DNA of 64,000 nucleotides from Bactericera cockerelli (Eukaryota > Arthropoda > Insecta > Hemiptera > Triozidae). Below, in pieces: positions 55,801-63,924 of the stretch. The notes beneath the pieces are model-generated. The model did no database searches and was not told where the DNA came from. It saw only the letters and a list, made by a program, of their open reading frames with translations. The translations under genes and the position numbers were made by a program. The stretch's first letter is position 1. Every line of letters starts with the position of its first letter. The DNA is taken from positions 26,841,669 through 26,905,668 of the forward strand of contig CM044959.1 in assembly GCA_024516035.1 (NCBI GenBank), written 5' to 3'.

Positions 55801-58800
55801 GTTTGAAGGAAAAACAAAAACAACAACAACAAAAATTCTTTTATGATCTTTTCTTTTCAATTTCGCTACGATTTTGTCGGTGGGGAGAACTTTTAGTTTC
55901 ACTATGATTAGAATATTTCTCTCCAAATTGATTTGAGGGAGAAAAAATATCTACAGCAGGGGGGAGTAATGGTCTCAAGCCAACTACAGTTATAAAGTTG
56001 AACTACAAAACTGCATATTTGAACTTGGGAACTCATAAGAACTTGGGCTTTTCCTTCATATACCATTAAACCCTAGGGTAACCGCAAGCTAGCCTAGCTT
56101 GTTAGGGATGACGTCTGTTTTCTGTTTACAGTCCTCTGGCGAGACGCTGGCTGGTCTGGTGTTTAACGTCCCCCAGTCAGAAAGAAGCTCATGGAGTGGA
56201 ACAACACTCGGTTTGAGGTTTTGCTGATCAGGTTCCTGTAACGCCCACAGGCTGTATTATTATATCTCATTGACTAAAGAGTTAGGAGCACGATAATACT
56301 ATTTATCTATAGTATTTTTATCTATAGCTGCATACAAACAGGCGGAACTTATACCAGCTATTTACCGAAATTTCTACTATTAATGCAATTACGAATTGAA
56401 AATAAATTCCTAATCAAGACGTGTTTCAGTTTTGATCAGCAAATCCCCGGGAGGCAGGAAACCCACCTGTTCTACTCCTATTCCTACATGAACATGAACA
56501 TGCCCGTATGTGGCCGTATCAAGTAACTGGGTATCCGATATCTGCACTATAGAGTATAGCTGTTGAATCAAGTATAAATGAAATGAAATGAAAATCCTCA
56601 CAGTTCTGGCCTAATTAAAACATAACTAACATTGAGTAGCTCTGAGCTTTACACGAGCGACCTTGACGTATACATATCAGTAACATACATAACTAAGCGA
56701 TACTTGTACGTATAAGATACATTCAGGAGTTCTCAAATAGTGCACGCCGCGGGCGATAGTACAATGATAAAAAAGAGGTTTACTTTGGTGGTTATTATGA
56801 TGGTAGTAAGTTTTATTTTATCCTTGTGATTGTTGTTAATAAGAGATAATTATATTATTTTCAATACAAAAACATTCTCTACCATATCTTGTGGCTATGG
56901 CTCCTCCTTAAGAATTCTGCCACCTATATTCATATGAATATGTAATTTAAAATCCCACAAAAAACTACCGTTAAAAAAAGGGCCAAGTTCCAGAACTCCT
57001 ATCCAAAAAGGTTTTGCCAATGAATGCAGTGATATCTTGTTTGCGGCCAAGTTATCTTGGTACTAAACTATTTCTTTTATTAAAACCCGTTTTCTGAGTT
57101 CCTCATTTTGTATGTTTTTAACTGCAAACTATCCTCTAACTTGGCCAGTTTCGCTCATTGTGATGGTTATATTGTTATTCTGTACCTAGAGATAATATTC
57201 CATACAACCGATGGCATAAAACATTATTATAAAACATAAAACAGGGATATCATTACTTTTTGTAAATGGTTCGTTTCACAGCACGTTTCATTATTTTTTA
57301 TTAATTTTTTTAGGATTTTAATATGCTCCCTAAAACGACACCGTTTAACAGCAGAAATAGTGCGAAAGTACTGGTTTTCAGATTTTTCCCAGTATTTTTG
57401 TAATAAACCCTACCAGTGTGCAAAATTTCAGTTTTGTAGGTAGTAGGGAAGTACCTCATAATTTATATACATAATTGAGTATATTTCCTCCCTAAAATAA
57501 CACCGTTTAACAGCATGATAAGTGCGAAAGTTCCGGTTTTCAGATTTTTCCCTGTACTTTTACAATAAACCCTACAATCATGCCAAATTTCAGCTTTCTA
57601 GGTAGTAGGAAAGTGCCTCATAATTTAAATCCATAATTGATTATATATTTCCTCCCTAAAACGACACCGTTTTACACCATAATAAGTGAATAAGTTCCGG
57701 TTTTCAGATTTTTCCCAGTACTTTTACAATAAACCCTACCAGTGTGCAAAATTTCAGCTTTTTAGGTAGTAGGGAAGTGCCTCATAATTTATATACATGA
57801 TATAGTATACTTCCTCCCTAAAGCGATACCGTTTAACAATTTTCAGAACTTTTTCAGATTTTTCCCTTTACTTTTACAATAAACCCTACCATCATGCAAA
57901 ATTTCAGCTATCTAGGTAGTCGGGAAGTGCTTCATAATTTAGATCCATGATCGATAATATATATCCTCCCTAAAAGGACACCGTTTAACAGCATGGTAAG
58001 TGCGAAAGTTTAGGTTTTCAGATTTTTCCCTGTACTTTCACAATAAACCCTACCATCATGCAAAATTTCAGCCTTCTAGGTAGTCGGGAAGTGCCTCATA
58101 ATTTTGATGATCTGTCAGTCAGTCAGTCAATCAGTCAGTCAGTCAGTATCAAAATTGCAAATTTCAAAATTACATTCCTCTGAAAGTTTTTTGCATAGAG
58201 TCTTGAAATTTTCAATGTCTTTTTAATGATATTAGGACAATCTCTGTTACAAATTTCATATCTCTATGATCAATTGGACCGACGATATGTGGGTGTGAAA
58301 AACCGGGTGAATCGGTTCATGTAAAGATACACTGCCGTGCTTGCTGGAACTTGGCCTGGCGCATTGCCGTGCGCTCAGATGTATCAATCAATTACTGTTG
58401 CTATTTCTTGTCTTATAACTTATAACCATACGTATATATTTAATACTCTTAGGTATCGATTAAAAAACACTAATCAGTTAAACTTCTGTACTGTAACATC
58501 CGAGGGTCCTTCGATTGTACTATGGTGAAAAATTAACACTCCAGATATATGTAGGTATTCATTACAAGTCGACCATGCCTCACCCGCACCGCAGGCCTGG
58601 CCGCAACGCAATGAAATTTAAAAGTTTTTTCATAGAAAATAGATACACATATTCAGTGTAAAATTTTATGCAAAATGTGGATATGAAATTGAAATCAAAA
58701 AAATATCTTTCTCTTTCTTTGTAAAAAATATTTTCTCTTGTTATCATATCACGAGTTTGTTAGTGTCAAGGATTGCTTGACCATAAATTTAATTTTCAGA

Positions 58801-61800
58801 ATTTAATAAATTACAATATGAAGGAAGTCTGTTTATTTCTTCTTCCTCTTCTTATAATTCCGTGAATATACTTTTCCAACAGTCTCCCGTCACATCCAGT
58901 AAGTGAAGCGTATCTCGTGTGGAGTGATGTCATACGAATCCTTACAAGTGTTATATCTGTTACCTCTTTATTTTCTAATCATCCCTCTTCGCCCTGTCTC
59001 TCACTAGATTCATTTGTTATCCTAGGAATTGGGTTCTGTTCACATCGACATTTCAACCATTTCCAGAAATGCGGGTCACTAATGTAAACAATGTTCTATG
59101 GTAGAGTTTATGCAGTTAATAAGGAGTGGTAGAGTTTACGCAGTTAATAAGGAGTGGTAGAGTTTATGCACTTAATAAGGAGTGGTAGAGTTTATGCAGT
59201 TAATAAGGAGTGGTAGAGTTTATGCAGTTAATAAGGAGTGGTAGAGTTTATGCAGTTAATAAGGAGTGGTAGAGTTTATGCAGTTAATAAGGAGTAGTAG
59301 AGTTTATGCAGTTATTAAGGAGTGGTAGAGTTTATGCAGTTAATAAGGAGGCAGTTAATCTTATATTCTAGCGGCGTAATCTACGCCCAGAAAGATTTGG
59401 ATCTCTAAGTGGGCGGACACAACTGAGACCTAGACCCTAGGCTCTAGGGTAGCCCGGTACCACGCAGAATTTTTTTTTTTTAAAGATGAGTGTTTCACAG
59501 CCTTTTTTATTTCGTAGCCATGAAACAGGAGCTACTGTAGACGCTTGTGGTCTGTGTTGTAGCCTGCCCATCCCGTAGTATGCATCCCCTCTGATGGGCG
59601 AGAAGTAACACAATACTTCCCATTTAGGTGCTGGGTCAACACGAGTGCACCGGAAGGTATTTCTTACAAACAATTGTAACCAAATTAAGAATACAAATTT
59701 TTGTCAGCACGGGGGATCGAACCCGGGACCTTCCGCATGACAAGCGAGTGCTTAACCACTGAGCTAATCTAACCATGTTATTAAATGTAAGCGGTCTCCA
59801 CAGAGTCCCGAAAATCGTCTATACGTGTAGGACTAGACTGGTTTTAAAAAATCGATATCGGAATTTTTACAACGCTCAGGCAGAAATGAGTTCGGCTTTT
59901 GCAGAAATTGAGATAGACAAAATTTCAAGGCAATCAGAGTACGTTAACAGGACCCGCTCTGGCCTCAAAGTTTGGAAATTTGCCAAATTTTCGAGGTTGA
60001 GCTGACATTTTCGGCCATAACTCGAGAACGAAAAATCATACGAGCTTTAAAGATATATCAAATGAAAGACCATTTTGTTGGCTTTACTTTGTTGTACAAT
60101 ACTATTTCCCGAAATCTTAATGGTTACTGACTAAATTAAGAATATGTAGTCGAAAACGGGCCAGGTACCCAAAGTAGAGCATCTAAGGCATGATAGGATA
60201 ATGGGTGAAAATACTTATGATTTATAAAACTTATACATGAAAATGTTAGAAGAATAGGTTTGAATGATTTTTAGACACATTATAAAGCTATAAATACCCG
60301 TTTTTACCAACTTGATAGTTACTGACAGGTTAAGGCATGGCCAGAAAAACAAAATAATAATACAAACATATTACGTCAAAGTTATTCTCATTTTTTTATT
60401 GTAGAACTACAAATATCTAAAATTAAAAGTACAAATAGGTGAAATTTCGTCAAAAAAATACAAATTAAGCAGTAAAACTTAACTTAGTTAGTTGGGAGAG
60501 GGGTAGAGAGGGAACTTTTGGGACAAACTGTTTCTGACATTCCTCTCTAGTTAGTAAGTCGCTGAAGTCATTCCTCAACTTAACGCCTCTCTTGGCTGTG
60601 TCGTTTACAACTTTAAGGGATTGTACAATTTTAAGTCCTTTCTGATACTGAGGCTCACCATGCCAAATTTAGGGGTCTACCCTCAAAAAGTCAGTTTTTA
60701 TAACAAATCGACTGAAGAAAAGAAATGTTTCCTGAGTAATGAACTCTTTAAGGCCCCCTCTCACATAAGCTGGTATGTCTTTTATTCGTACTGTAATGTT
60801 GACATTTTTTGTCCCTTCTGGATCATCAGAAGAACTGAAAAGCTTTGCAGCCATTCCAGACTTTTCATCATGTGACAAAGTTGGATCGAAAAATCCCAAG
60901 CCAACAGTTTCGGCATTCAAGTACCACAGGTTATAGCCAAGAAACAGAAGCTACTGTAGACGCTTGTGGCCTGTGTTGTAACCTGCCCATCCCGTAGTAT
61001 GCCTCCCCTCTGATGGGCGAGAAGTGACACAATACTTCCCATTTAGGTGCTGGGTCAACACGAGCGCACCGGAAGGTATCCCTTACAAACAATTGTAACC
61101 AAATTAAGAATACAAATTTTTGTCGGCATGGAGGATCGAACCCAGGACCTTCCGCATGGCGAGCGGTGCTTAACCACTGACCTAATCGCGCTCTCATATA
61201 AATTATCTGGATGAGTTTCAGTTCTACTACCCATTTTACAGTTAAAGACGCTTCTCAAGACAACTTCTAAAATGTTGTGCCGATATGCTAAGGAGAGTAA
61301 GTCCCGCTCTAACATTTTTTCTAATAATGTGCAGGGTCCTTCTACTCCACACCTGTGTTTGATACTGTCGTATCAAAGCACAGAGAAAGCACTAAATAAA
61401 GTTGTCTATCACCTGTGGTACTTGAATGCCGAAATTGTTGGCTTGGGATTTTTCGATCCAACTTTGTCACATGATGAAAAGTCTGGAATGGCTGCAAAGC
61501 TTTTCAGTTCATCTGATGATACAGAGGGGACAAAAAATGTCAACATTACAGTACGAATAAAAGACATACCAGCTTATGTGAGAGAGGGCCTTAAAGAGTT
61601 CATTACTCATGAAACATTTCTTTTCTTCAGTCGATTTGTCATAAAAACTGCTTTTTGAGGGTAGACCCCTAAATTTGGCATGGTGAGCCTCAGTATCAGA
61701 AAGGACTTAAAATTGTACAATCCCTAAAAGTTGTAAACGACACAGCCAAGAGAGGCGTTAAGTTGAGGAATGACTTCAGCGACTTACTAACTAGAGAGGA

Positions 61801-62705
61801 ATGTCAGAAACAGTTTGTCCCACAAGTTGTGAGTAAATGTAGGAGACTCTATCCTGATTCTTCAAAAAGTTCCCTCTCTACCCCTCTCCCAAATAACTAA
61901 GTTAAGTTTTACTGCTTAATTTGTATTTTTTTGACGAAATTTCACCTATTTGTACTTTTAATTTTAGATATTTGTAGTTCTACAATAAAAAAATGAGAAT
62001 AACTTTGACGTAATATGTTTGTATTATTATTTTGTTTTTCTGGCCATGCCTTAACCTGTCAGTAACTATCAAGTTGGTAAAAACGGGTATTTATAGCTTT
62101 ATAATGTGTCAAAAAATCATTCAAACCTATTCTTCTAACATTTTCATGTATAAGTTTTATAAATCATAAGTATTTTCACCCATTATCCTATCATGCCTTA
62201 GATGCTCTACTTTAGGTACCTGGCCCGTTTTCGACTAAATATTCTTAATTTAGTCAGTAACCATTAAGATTTCGGGAACTAGTATTGTACAACAAAGTAA
62301 AGCCAACAAAATGGTCTTTCATTTGATATATCTTTAAAGCTCGTATGATTTTTCGTTCTCGAGTTATGGCCGAAAATGTCAGCTCAACCTCGAAAATTTG
62401 GCAAATTTCCAAACTTTGAGGCCAGAGCGGGTCCTGTTAACGTACTCTGATTGCTTTGAAATTTTGTCTATCTCAATTTCTGCAAAAGCCGAACTCATTT
62501 CTGCCTGAGCGTTGTAAAAATTCTGACATTTTTTTCTTACCTCTATGAGATAAAACCAGTCTAGTGTAGGACCTAGGGTCTAGGTCCATGGTCTTCTGAC
62601 CTCCTACTAAGGGTAGGTAGTCGTTTAGGTTCTTACTTTTTGCTGTCATCGAGCTTAAGAGATTTTCCGCTGTCCTCTCCTGTGTCCTCCTCAAAGTCAC
62701 TCCCA
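40781..62705 (-). CDS. cyc: Circadian bHLH-PAS factor cycle (BMAL1/ARNTL type)
   Basis: Transcription factor that pairs with CLOCK, binds E-boxes and drives period and timeless (known). Twelve coding exons were assembled by eye, all with GT-AG borders and matching phases. Their 3' limits to 5' limits are: 62637-62705, 55148-55385, 54347-54439, 53241-53358, 52234-52530, 49353-49607, 47733-47871, 46866-46984, 46231-46316, 45059-45228, 41939-42083, 40781-40884. In order they encode an acidic lead, bHLH ([13 protein letters not shown]), PAS-A, a Pro/Ala-rich linker with CVKEEPD, PAS-B, a variable region, and the transactivation tail ending GLPWPLP. The tail means this is the BMAL1-like insect form, where CYC itself activates. 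One base appears missing in a G run at 49450-49456. The start exon was not found. Confidence 0.95.
41000..41115 (+). mobile_element. Non-LTR 3' end fragment
   Basis: AGAATGCCGTTGGCATTAGC and ACCGCCCTTGATC, then a T-rich and AATAAA-bearing tail, match the style of the 45783 and 47545 copies. Confidence 0.4.
41637..41855 (-). mobile_element. SINE-like repeat (GATGGGCGAGAAGTGACAC family)
   Basis: Shares GAGTGTTTCACAGCC, CCCTCTGATGGGCGAGAAGT and CACCGGAAGGTATCCCTTAC with 59483-59775 and 60937-61200. This copy lacks most of the tRNA-like head. Confidence 0.6.
41939..42083 (-). CDS. cyc: cycle exon: variable C-terminal region
   Basis: [20 protein letters not shown], a Gly-rich stretch, then SSSSCHES and one base of a Gly codon before GTAAGTTAG. 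Poorly conserved, but the phases agree on both sides. Confidence 0.85.
42476..42720 (+). mobile_element. 5S-rRNA-headed SINE copy
   Basis: ACCAGTTCTCAGCATGTCAC and AGCAACGTCCAGCGAGGTTA followed by GGACTTGGATGGGT, then the body. It lies in a cycle intron, antisense to cycle. Confidence 0.72.
42745..43320 (+). mobile_element. Two tandem tRNA-headed SINE copies
   Basis: The head TGTCCCGGTAGCTCAGTGGT begins copy 1. Copy 2 restarts near 43021 and keeps the B box (GCGGGTTCGAAACCC). Both end in AATAAGGCGA and TTATTATTATT tracts, then a shared CTATAGTGGCC...GTTAAGGGATAG tail. Confidence 0.65.
43445..44990 (-). mobile_element. tRNA-Ser/Leu-headed SINE split by a DNA element
   Basis: The left part 43445-43626 and right part 44845-44990 join to match the uninterrupted copy at 55450-55750 exactly at CAAGTAACTAC. 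The interruption is 43627-44844 with a duplicated TA. Confidence 0.85.
43627..44844. mobile_element. 1218-bp DNA element with reiterated ACCGGGTA
   Basis: Tips GGGGAAGGTTTGCTAAAACC and the complement of GGGGAAGGTCTGCCAAAACC. TA is duplicated at each side. About ten copies of ACCGGGTA or TACCCGGT in both orientations cluster near the tips and near 43995-44040 and 44595-44660. No transposase ORF. TA duplication fits the Tc1/mariner/pogo group. Confidence 0.85.
45059..45228 (-). CDS. cyc: cycle exon: conserved helical segment
   Basis: [20 protein letters not shown] then [20 protein letters not shown], as in BMAL1 (KIGRMIAEEIMEIHR), then a Ser/Pro-rich end. Distinctly GC-rich against the surrounding AT-rich DNA. 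Confidence 0.94.
45342..45470 (-). mobile_element. tRNA-like SINE (CTTTCGTGATRTCAC family)
   Basis: Close copy of 39178-39302, with GGGACTTGAACCACCGAC and AAGTCCGCCGCCTTATCG. Confidence 0.65.
45480..45690 (-). mobile_element. Repeat with duplicated TTATTATGTGGTCACATAC
   Basis: TTATTATGTGGTCACATAC and GCATTGGGTGGG occur twice, followed by a tRNA-like reverse-strand arm (CCCTACGCTACCTGG). Related to 3780-4045. Confidence 0.5.
45783..45960 (+). mobile_element. Non-LTR 3' end copy
   Basis: GGGTTGGGTGGAAGAGATTG and CCCCGCCCTATAGGTAGGAC, ending in CTAATAAAGCATATT. Confidence 0.55.
46049..46160 (-). mobile_element. Degraded tRNA-Ser/Leu-headed SINE
   Basis: TTTTTCCTCACAAAATATGA followed by GTGGATCCCTGAACATC is a diverged body of the 13909 family. 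Confidence 0.45.
46231..46316 (-). CDS. cyc: cycle exon: post-PAS linker
   Basis: [20 protein letters not shown] followed by FDFFNTNQ, between TTTTTCAG and GTAAGTTC. Phases match both neighbours. Confidence 0.88.
46430..46668 (-). mobile_element. Two adjoining tRNA-like SINE fragments
   Basis: 46430-46520 matches the 45590 fragment. 46530-46668 matches the CTTTCGTGATGTCAC family, with GGTACTTGAACCACCGAC. Confidence 0.6.
46866..46984 (-). CDS. cyc: cycle exon: PAS-B end
   Basis: [20 protein letters not shown] then [20 protein letters not shown]. Acceptor TTACAG, donor GTAAG, ends in phase 2. Confidence 0.96.
47545..47725 (+). mobile_element. Non-LTR 3' end copy
   Basis: GGGTTGGGTGGAAGAGATTG, ACCGCCCTTTAGGTAGGACA and a tail with TAATAAAGCTTACTATAG. 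Close to the inverse of 960-1130. It abuts a cycle exon. Confidence 0.6.
47733..47871 (-). CDS. cyc: cycle exon: PAS-B middle
   Basis: [20 protein letters not shown] followed by [20 protein letters not shown]. The first base completes the split Arg codon of the previous exon. Donor GTAAGTTA. Confidence 0.96.
48020..48525 (+). pseudogene. Tc1/mariner-type transposase tail and transposon end
   Basis: [20 protein letters not shown] followed by SSEELNNKI resembles the C-terminal block after the last catalytic acid in insect DDE transposases. The tip GGTACTTTTTGATCACCCTG at 48490-48509 looks like a terminal repeat. The 5' part is missing. Confidence 0.5.
49150..49385 (-). repeat. Three tandem copies containing a cycle splice donor
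   Basis: TAGTCACCTCTGATCTACAA followed by ACAGGAAC occurs at about 49172, 49258 and 49346, with spacing of about 86-87 bases. The minus strand of each carries the codons FLFVDQR and the donor GTGACT. Only the rightmost adjoins the full exon. Confidence 0.92.
49353..49607 (-). CDS. cyc: cycle exon: PAS-B start, with apparent 1-base deletion
   Basis: [20 protein letters not shown] opens the exon, then [19 protein letters not shown]. After the seven-G run at 49450-49456 the correct frame resumes one base off as [20 protein letters not shown], then [12 protein letters not shown]. One missing G explains it. The donor GTGACT lies in a triplicated segment. Confidence 0.92.
49634..51300. repeat. Two tandem units of about 820 bp
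   Basis: Unit 1 starts near 49634 and unit 2 near 50441. Both contain TTACTTCCGAGAAATTTCTA, TCGGAAGTATTGTGTTCGTT, a GTCTGTCGGTCCGTC run, CGATTCCTTGTAACGCGCAA, and a right half with AAAATCGGTTGAGCCGTTT. Fragments of the same family lie at 1498-1700, 2040-2330, 14080-14180 and 22990-23220. Confidence 0.85.
52234..52530 (-). CDS. cyc: cycle exon: PAS-A end and Pro/Ala-rich linker
   Basis: [20 protein letters not shown] then SFFCRMKCK (PAS-A), then a GC-rich Pro/Ala/Ser linker with [18 protein letters not shown], and [10 protein letters not shown] at the donor. The acceptor follows a run of C. VKEE fits a SUMO acceptor consensus at the place of the known BMAL1 site (VKVE). Confidence 0.93.
53241..53358 (-). 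CDS. cyc: cycle exon: PAS-A middle
   Basis: [20 protein letters not shown] followed by [19 protein letters not shown]. It ends one base into a Thr codon, before GTAAGTAA. Confidence 0.96.
53588..53795 (-). mobile_element. tRNA-headed SINE (GTCCCGGYAGCTCAGTGG family)
   Basis: AATATCGCCTTATTTATACT, AACTTGTCATGTCCCGGCTG, GGGTTTCGAACCCGCGACC and GAGCTACCGG. Reverse-strand tRNA-like head. Confidence 0.7.
54063..54240 (+). mobile_element. tRNA-headed SINE with A-rich tail
   Basis: GTTGCTCAGTGGTTAAGAG is A-box-like and GGGTTCGAATACC a B box. The body follows (GGAGCGGAAAATTCTAACC), then a poly-A end at 54230-54246. Only copy of this type in the window. Confidence 0.6.
54347..54439 (-). CDS. cyc: cycle exon: PAS-A start
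   Basis: 31 codons, [20 protein letters not shown] to ILNYSQ, phase 0 at both ends. Vertebrate BMAL1 has AADGFLFVVGCDRG here. Confidence 0.96.
54650..54845 (+). mobile_element. 5S-rRNA-headed SINE copy
   Basis: ACACCAGTTCTCGTTCAGTC, AAGTTAAGCAACATCCAGCG and AGGTTAGGACTTTAATGGGT, then the body. Confidence 0.7.
55148..55385 (-). CDS. cyc: cycle exon: bHLH domain
   Basis: [20 protein letters not shown] is the basic region and helix 1, with the E-box-reading His, Glu and Arg. Then comes [20 protein letters not shown] (helix 2) and [20 protein letters not shown] leading into PAS-A. It ends on a complete codon before GTAGTTACC, a weak but usable donor. Confidence 0.96.
55450..55750 (-). mobile_element. 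tRNA-Ser/Leu-headed SINE, intact reference copy
   Basis: Full body from TTGTGGTGAAGCACAAGGCC to the tRNA-like head, with CATACAAGTAACTACTCAT uninterrupted. Serves as the empty-site reference for the split copy at 43445. Confidence 0.75.
56200..57320. other. cycle intron, nothing recognised
   Basis: No coding, RNA or repeat signal identified. Confidence 0.4.
57327..58110. repeat. Tandem repeat, about 160 bp x 5
   Basis: Units start CCCTAAAACGACACCGTTTA at about 57330, 57490, 57654, 57816 and 57968. They share CAGATTTTTCCC, ACAATAAACCCTACCA and GGAAGTGCCTCATAATTT. A GTCAGTCA run follows at 58114-58147. Confidence 0.85.
59099..59351. repeat. Minisatellite, 28 bp x 9
   Basis: Unit GGTAGAGTTTATGCAGTTAA followed by TAAGGAGT, nine copies with single-base differences. 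Confidence 0.95.
59483..59775 (-). mobile_element. tRNA-headed SINE (GATGGGCGAGAAGTAACAC family)
   Basis: Complete-looking: reverse strand starts with TTAGCTCAGTGGTTAAGCAC (A box) and CGGGTTCGATCCCCC (B box). The body includes CCCTCTGATGGGCGAGAAGT and the far end is TGTTTCACAGCC. Confidence 0.72.
60669..60920 (-). pseudogene. Transposon ORF, left-arm copy
   Basis: About 83 codons, including [40 protein letters not shown] and [17 protein letters not shown]. Nearly the same as the right-arm ORF. No known domain recognised. Probably the C-terminal part of a protein of the parental element. Confidence 0.5.
60937..61200 (-). mobile_element. tRNA-headed SINE in the inverted-repeat spacer
   Basis: GGCCTGTGTTGTAACCTGCC, CTGATGGGCGAGAAGTGACA and B box GGATCGAACCCAGGACC, with ACCACTGACCTAATC at the head. 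Confidence 0.68.
61272..61658 (+). CDS. Transposon ORF, right-arm copy (unknown protein)
   Basis: 128 codons. The shared part is [20 protein letters not shown] to [16 protein letters not shown]. The extra N-terminal part, [20 protein letters not shown] through [20 protein letters not shown], is outside the inverted repeat. No catalytic motif recognised. The two arms differ mainly by conservative changes, so the frame was recently kept. Likely a 3' exon or domain of the autonomous element. Confidence 0.45.
   Translation: MLCRYAKESKSRSNIFSNNVQGPSTPHLCLILSYQSTEKALNKVVYHLWYLNAEIVGLGFFDPTLSHDEKSGMAAKLFSSSDDTEGTKNVNITVRIKDIPAYVREGLKEFITHETFLFFSRFVIKTAF
62637..62705 (-). CDS. cyc: cycle exon: acidic N-terminal segment
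   Basis: [20 protein letters not shown] followed by SKK, between TTTCAG and GTAAGAAC. It ends after two bases of a Lys codon, which the bHLH exon completes with its first A. This supports joining exons 7.2 kb apart. Confidence 0.82.
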
Positions 62706-63480
62706 CTGAAATCAAACCACGCATCATTTCATTACAAGCAATACGAAACCGAACAACTGAAATATGATAAGAAAGAAACCAGAGATGTAAAGTAATAACT
62801 GACAGAACAATATCTGGTATAAGTTTTTTTTTTTTTTTCATAACTGAAGTATGAATTGAGACTTTTTGATTTTTTTTTTTTTTAATTAACCATAACCATG
62901 GGTCTTTCTCCAGTAAAAGGTGACAACGTCATTAAAACGAACACCATGAAAAAAAAAAAAATATTTTGAACTTCTTATTTATGCATTTCTTGAAAAACAT
63001 TTCATATTCCATTCAAAGGAAATCTTACAGTAACGAACTCTGAGAATTGCTCCAAAAGAGTTCCAAAACTGTTTCTTTGAAGTTGAAAGTTTTTCATGTG
63101 AAACAAAAGGAAATCATTCAACTTCCAAGGTAAAAAGCAAGGATACTATTACACAACATCAGATTGACTTAAAACTTGCAAATGATATTGAATAACGTAC
63201 GTAATACCTGAGCATACTGTGGCTATTCTTTATTTAAAAACTTGATAGATCCTAAAAATATTTATTTATTTTTTGTTCACATTATTCATATTCAGGTCAT
63301 TACACAAACCTCTCTGGAGACAATTTTTATTTTAATTTATTTCATTTCCTCTGCCTTGTCATAAGAAAAAGTTGATTTCAATTTCTTAATCAGCATTTAA
63401 AAGAAAACATAAAAGGTGTTATTTTATAGAACCGGAGAACATTCGCAAACCAAAATTATTTCACGCTGTTGATTATGTCG
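62706..63480. other. Upstream of the first seen cycle exon, nothing recognised
   Basis: AT-rich. The cycle start exon or promoter was not found here. Confidence 0.4.
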
Positions 63481-63890
63481 AAGTGGTTGAGGCACTTGTC
63501 TGGAAATTTAAATCCGTGGGGATTCATTGGTTTGGTTCCCACATACTGCATGGATTTTTCCTCTTAAAATTCAGCATATAAGAATATATGTCACACCAAA
63601 ACTGCTGGAATTAAGGGACCCCATTCCACTCGGGTAGTGTGAATACGTGTCCATTAATGTTATTATTAATAGTTTCTTAACTTTTGTTAGACTAGTTTCC
63701 AAGGGTCCCTATTTTGTTGTCTTTATATTTCTCTCTTAGACACTAAAGGGTCAACTAGTAAAACAGGATTAGATTCATTCGAAGTGGACACTACCCCGTA
63801 ACTCGGGCTATAGTGCACTGTGATTGGTTGAAAACTCACACTTGACGAGGTGTCAGGATTGGACTAACTTAAATTCAGTTTCATAGTGTG
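63480..63890 (+). mobile_element. Degraded tRNA-like repeat and associated tail
   Basis: TGTCGAAGTGGTTGAGGCAC is A-box-like. A later segment, GGGCTATAGTGCACTGTGAT followed by TGGTTGAAAACTC, matches the tail seen at 42915-43290. Confidence 0.4.
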
Positions 63891-63924
63891 ACCCTTTTTT
63901 TATTTATTTTATTTATTTTTTAAG

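Larger units (their letters stand above)
54890..56180. repeat. Rearranged partial duplication around the cycle bHLH exon
   Basis: 54960-55137 resembles 56020-56175: both hold CATTAAACCCT, AAGCTAGCCT and TTTAACGTCCC. 55358-55400 (bHLH exon start with its acceptor) resembles 55852-55890 (CTTTTCAATTTCGCTACGAT followed by TTTGTCGGTGGG). The second copy has the pieces in the opposite order and lacks the rest of the exon. Confidence 0.6.
59430..62585. mobile_element. Large inverted-repeat element with ORF in each arm
   Basis: The left arm 59827-60930 and right arm 61405-62570 are inverted copies. GACCTAGACCCTAGG at 59433 mirrors the region at 62565-62585, so the left end was pushed out by the SINE at 59483-59775. 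The left arm lacks about 48 bases present at 61822-61870. The spacer (60931-61404) holds another SINE. It lies in a cycle intron. Confidence 0.78.

Noticed and set aside
59099..59351. CRISPR-like regular repeats
   Set aside because: Units are directly adjacent with no unique spacers; this is a eukaryotic minisatellite.
59690..59775. Possible tRNA gene on the minus strand (good A and B boxes)
   Set aside because: It is the head of a repeated SINE with several copies; the cloverleaf stems do not pair well throughout.
61055..61315. Minus-strand ORFs across the inverted-repeat spacer
   Set aside because: They run through a SINE and have no supporting homology.
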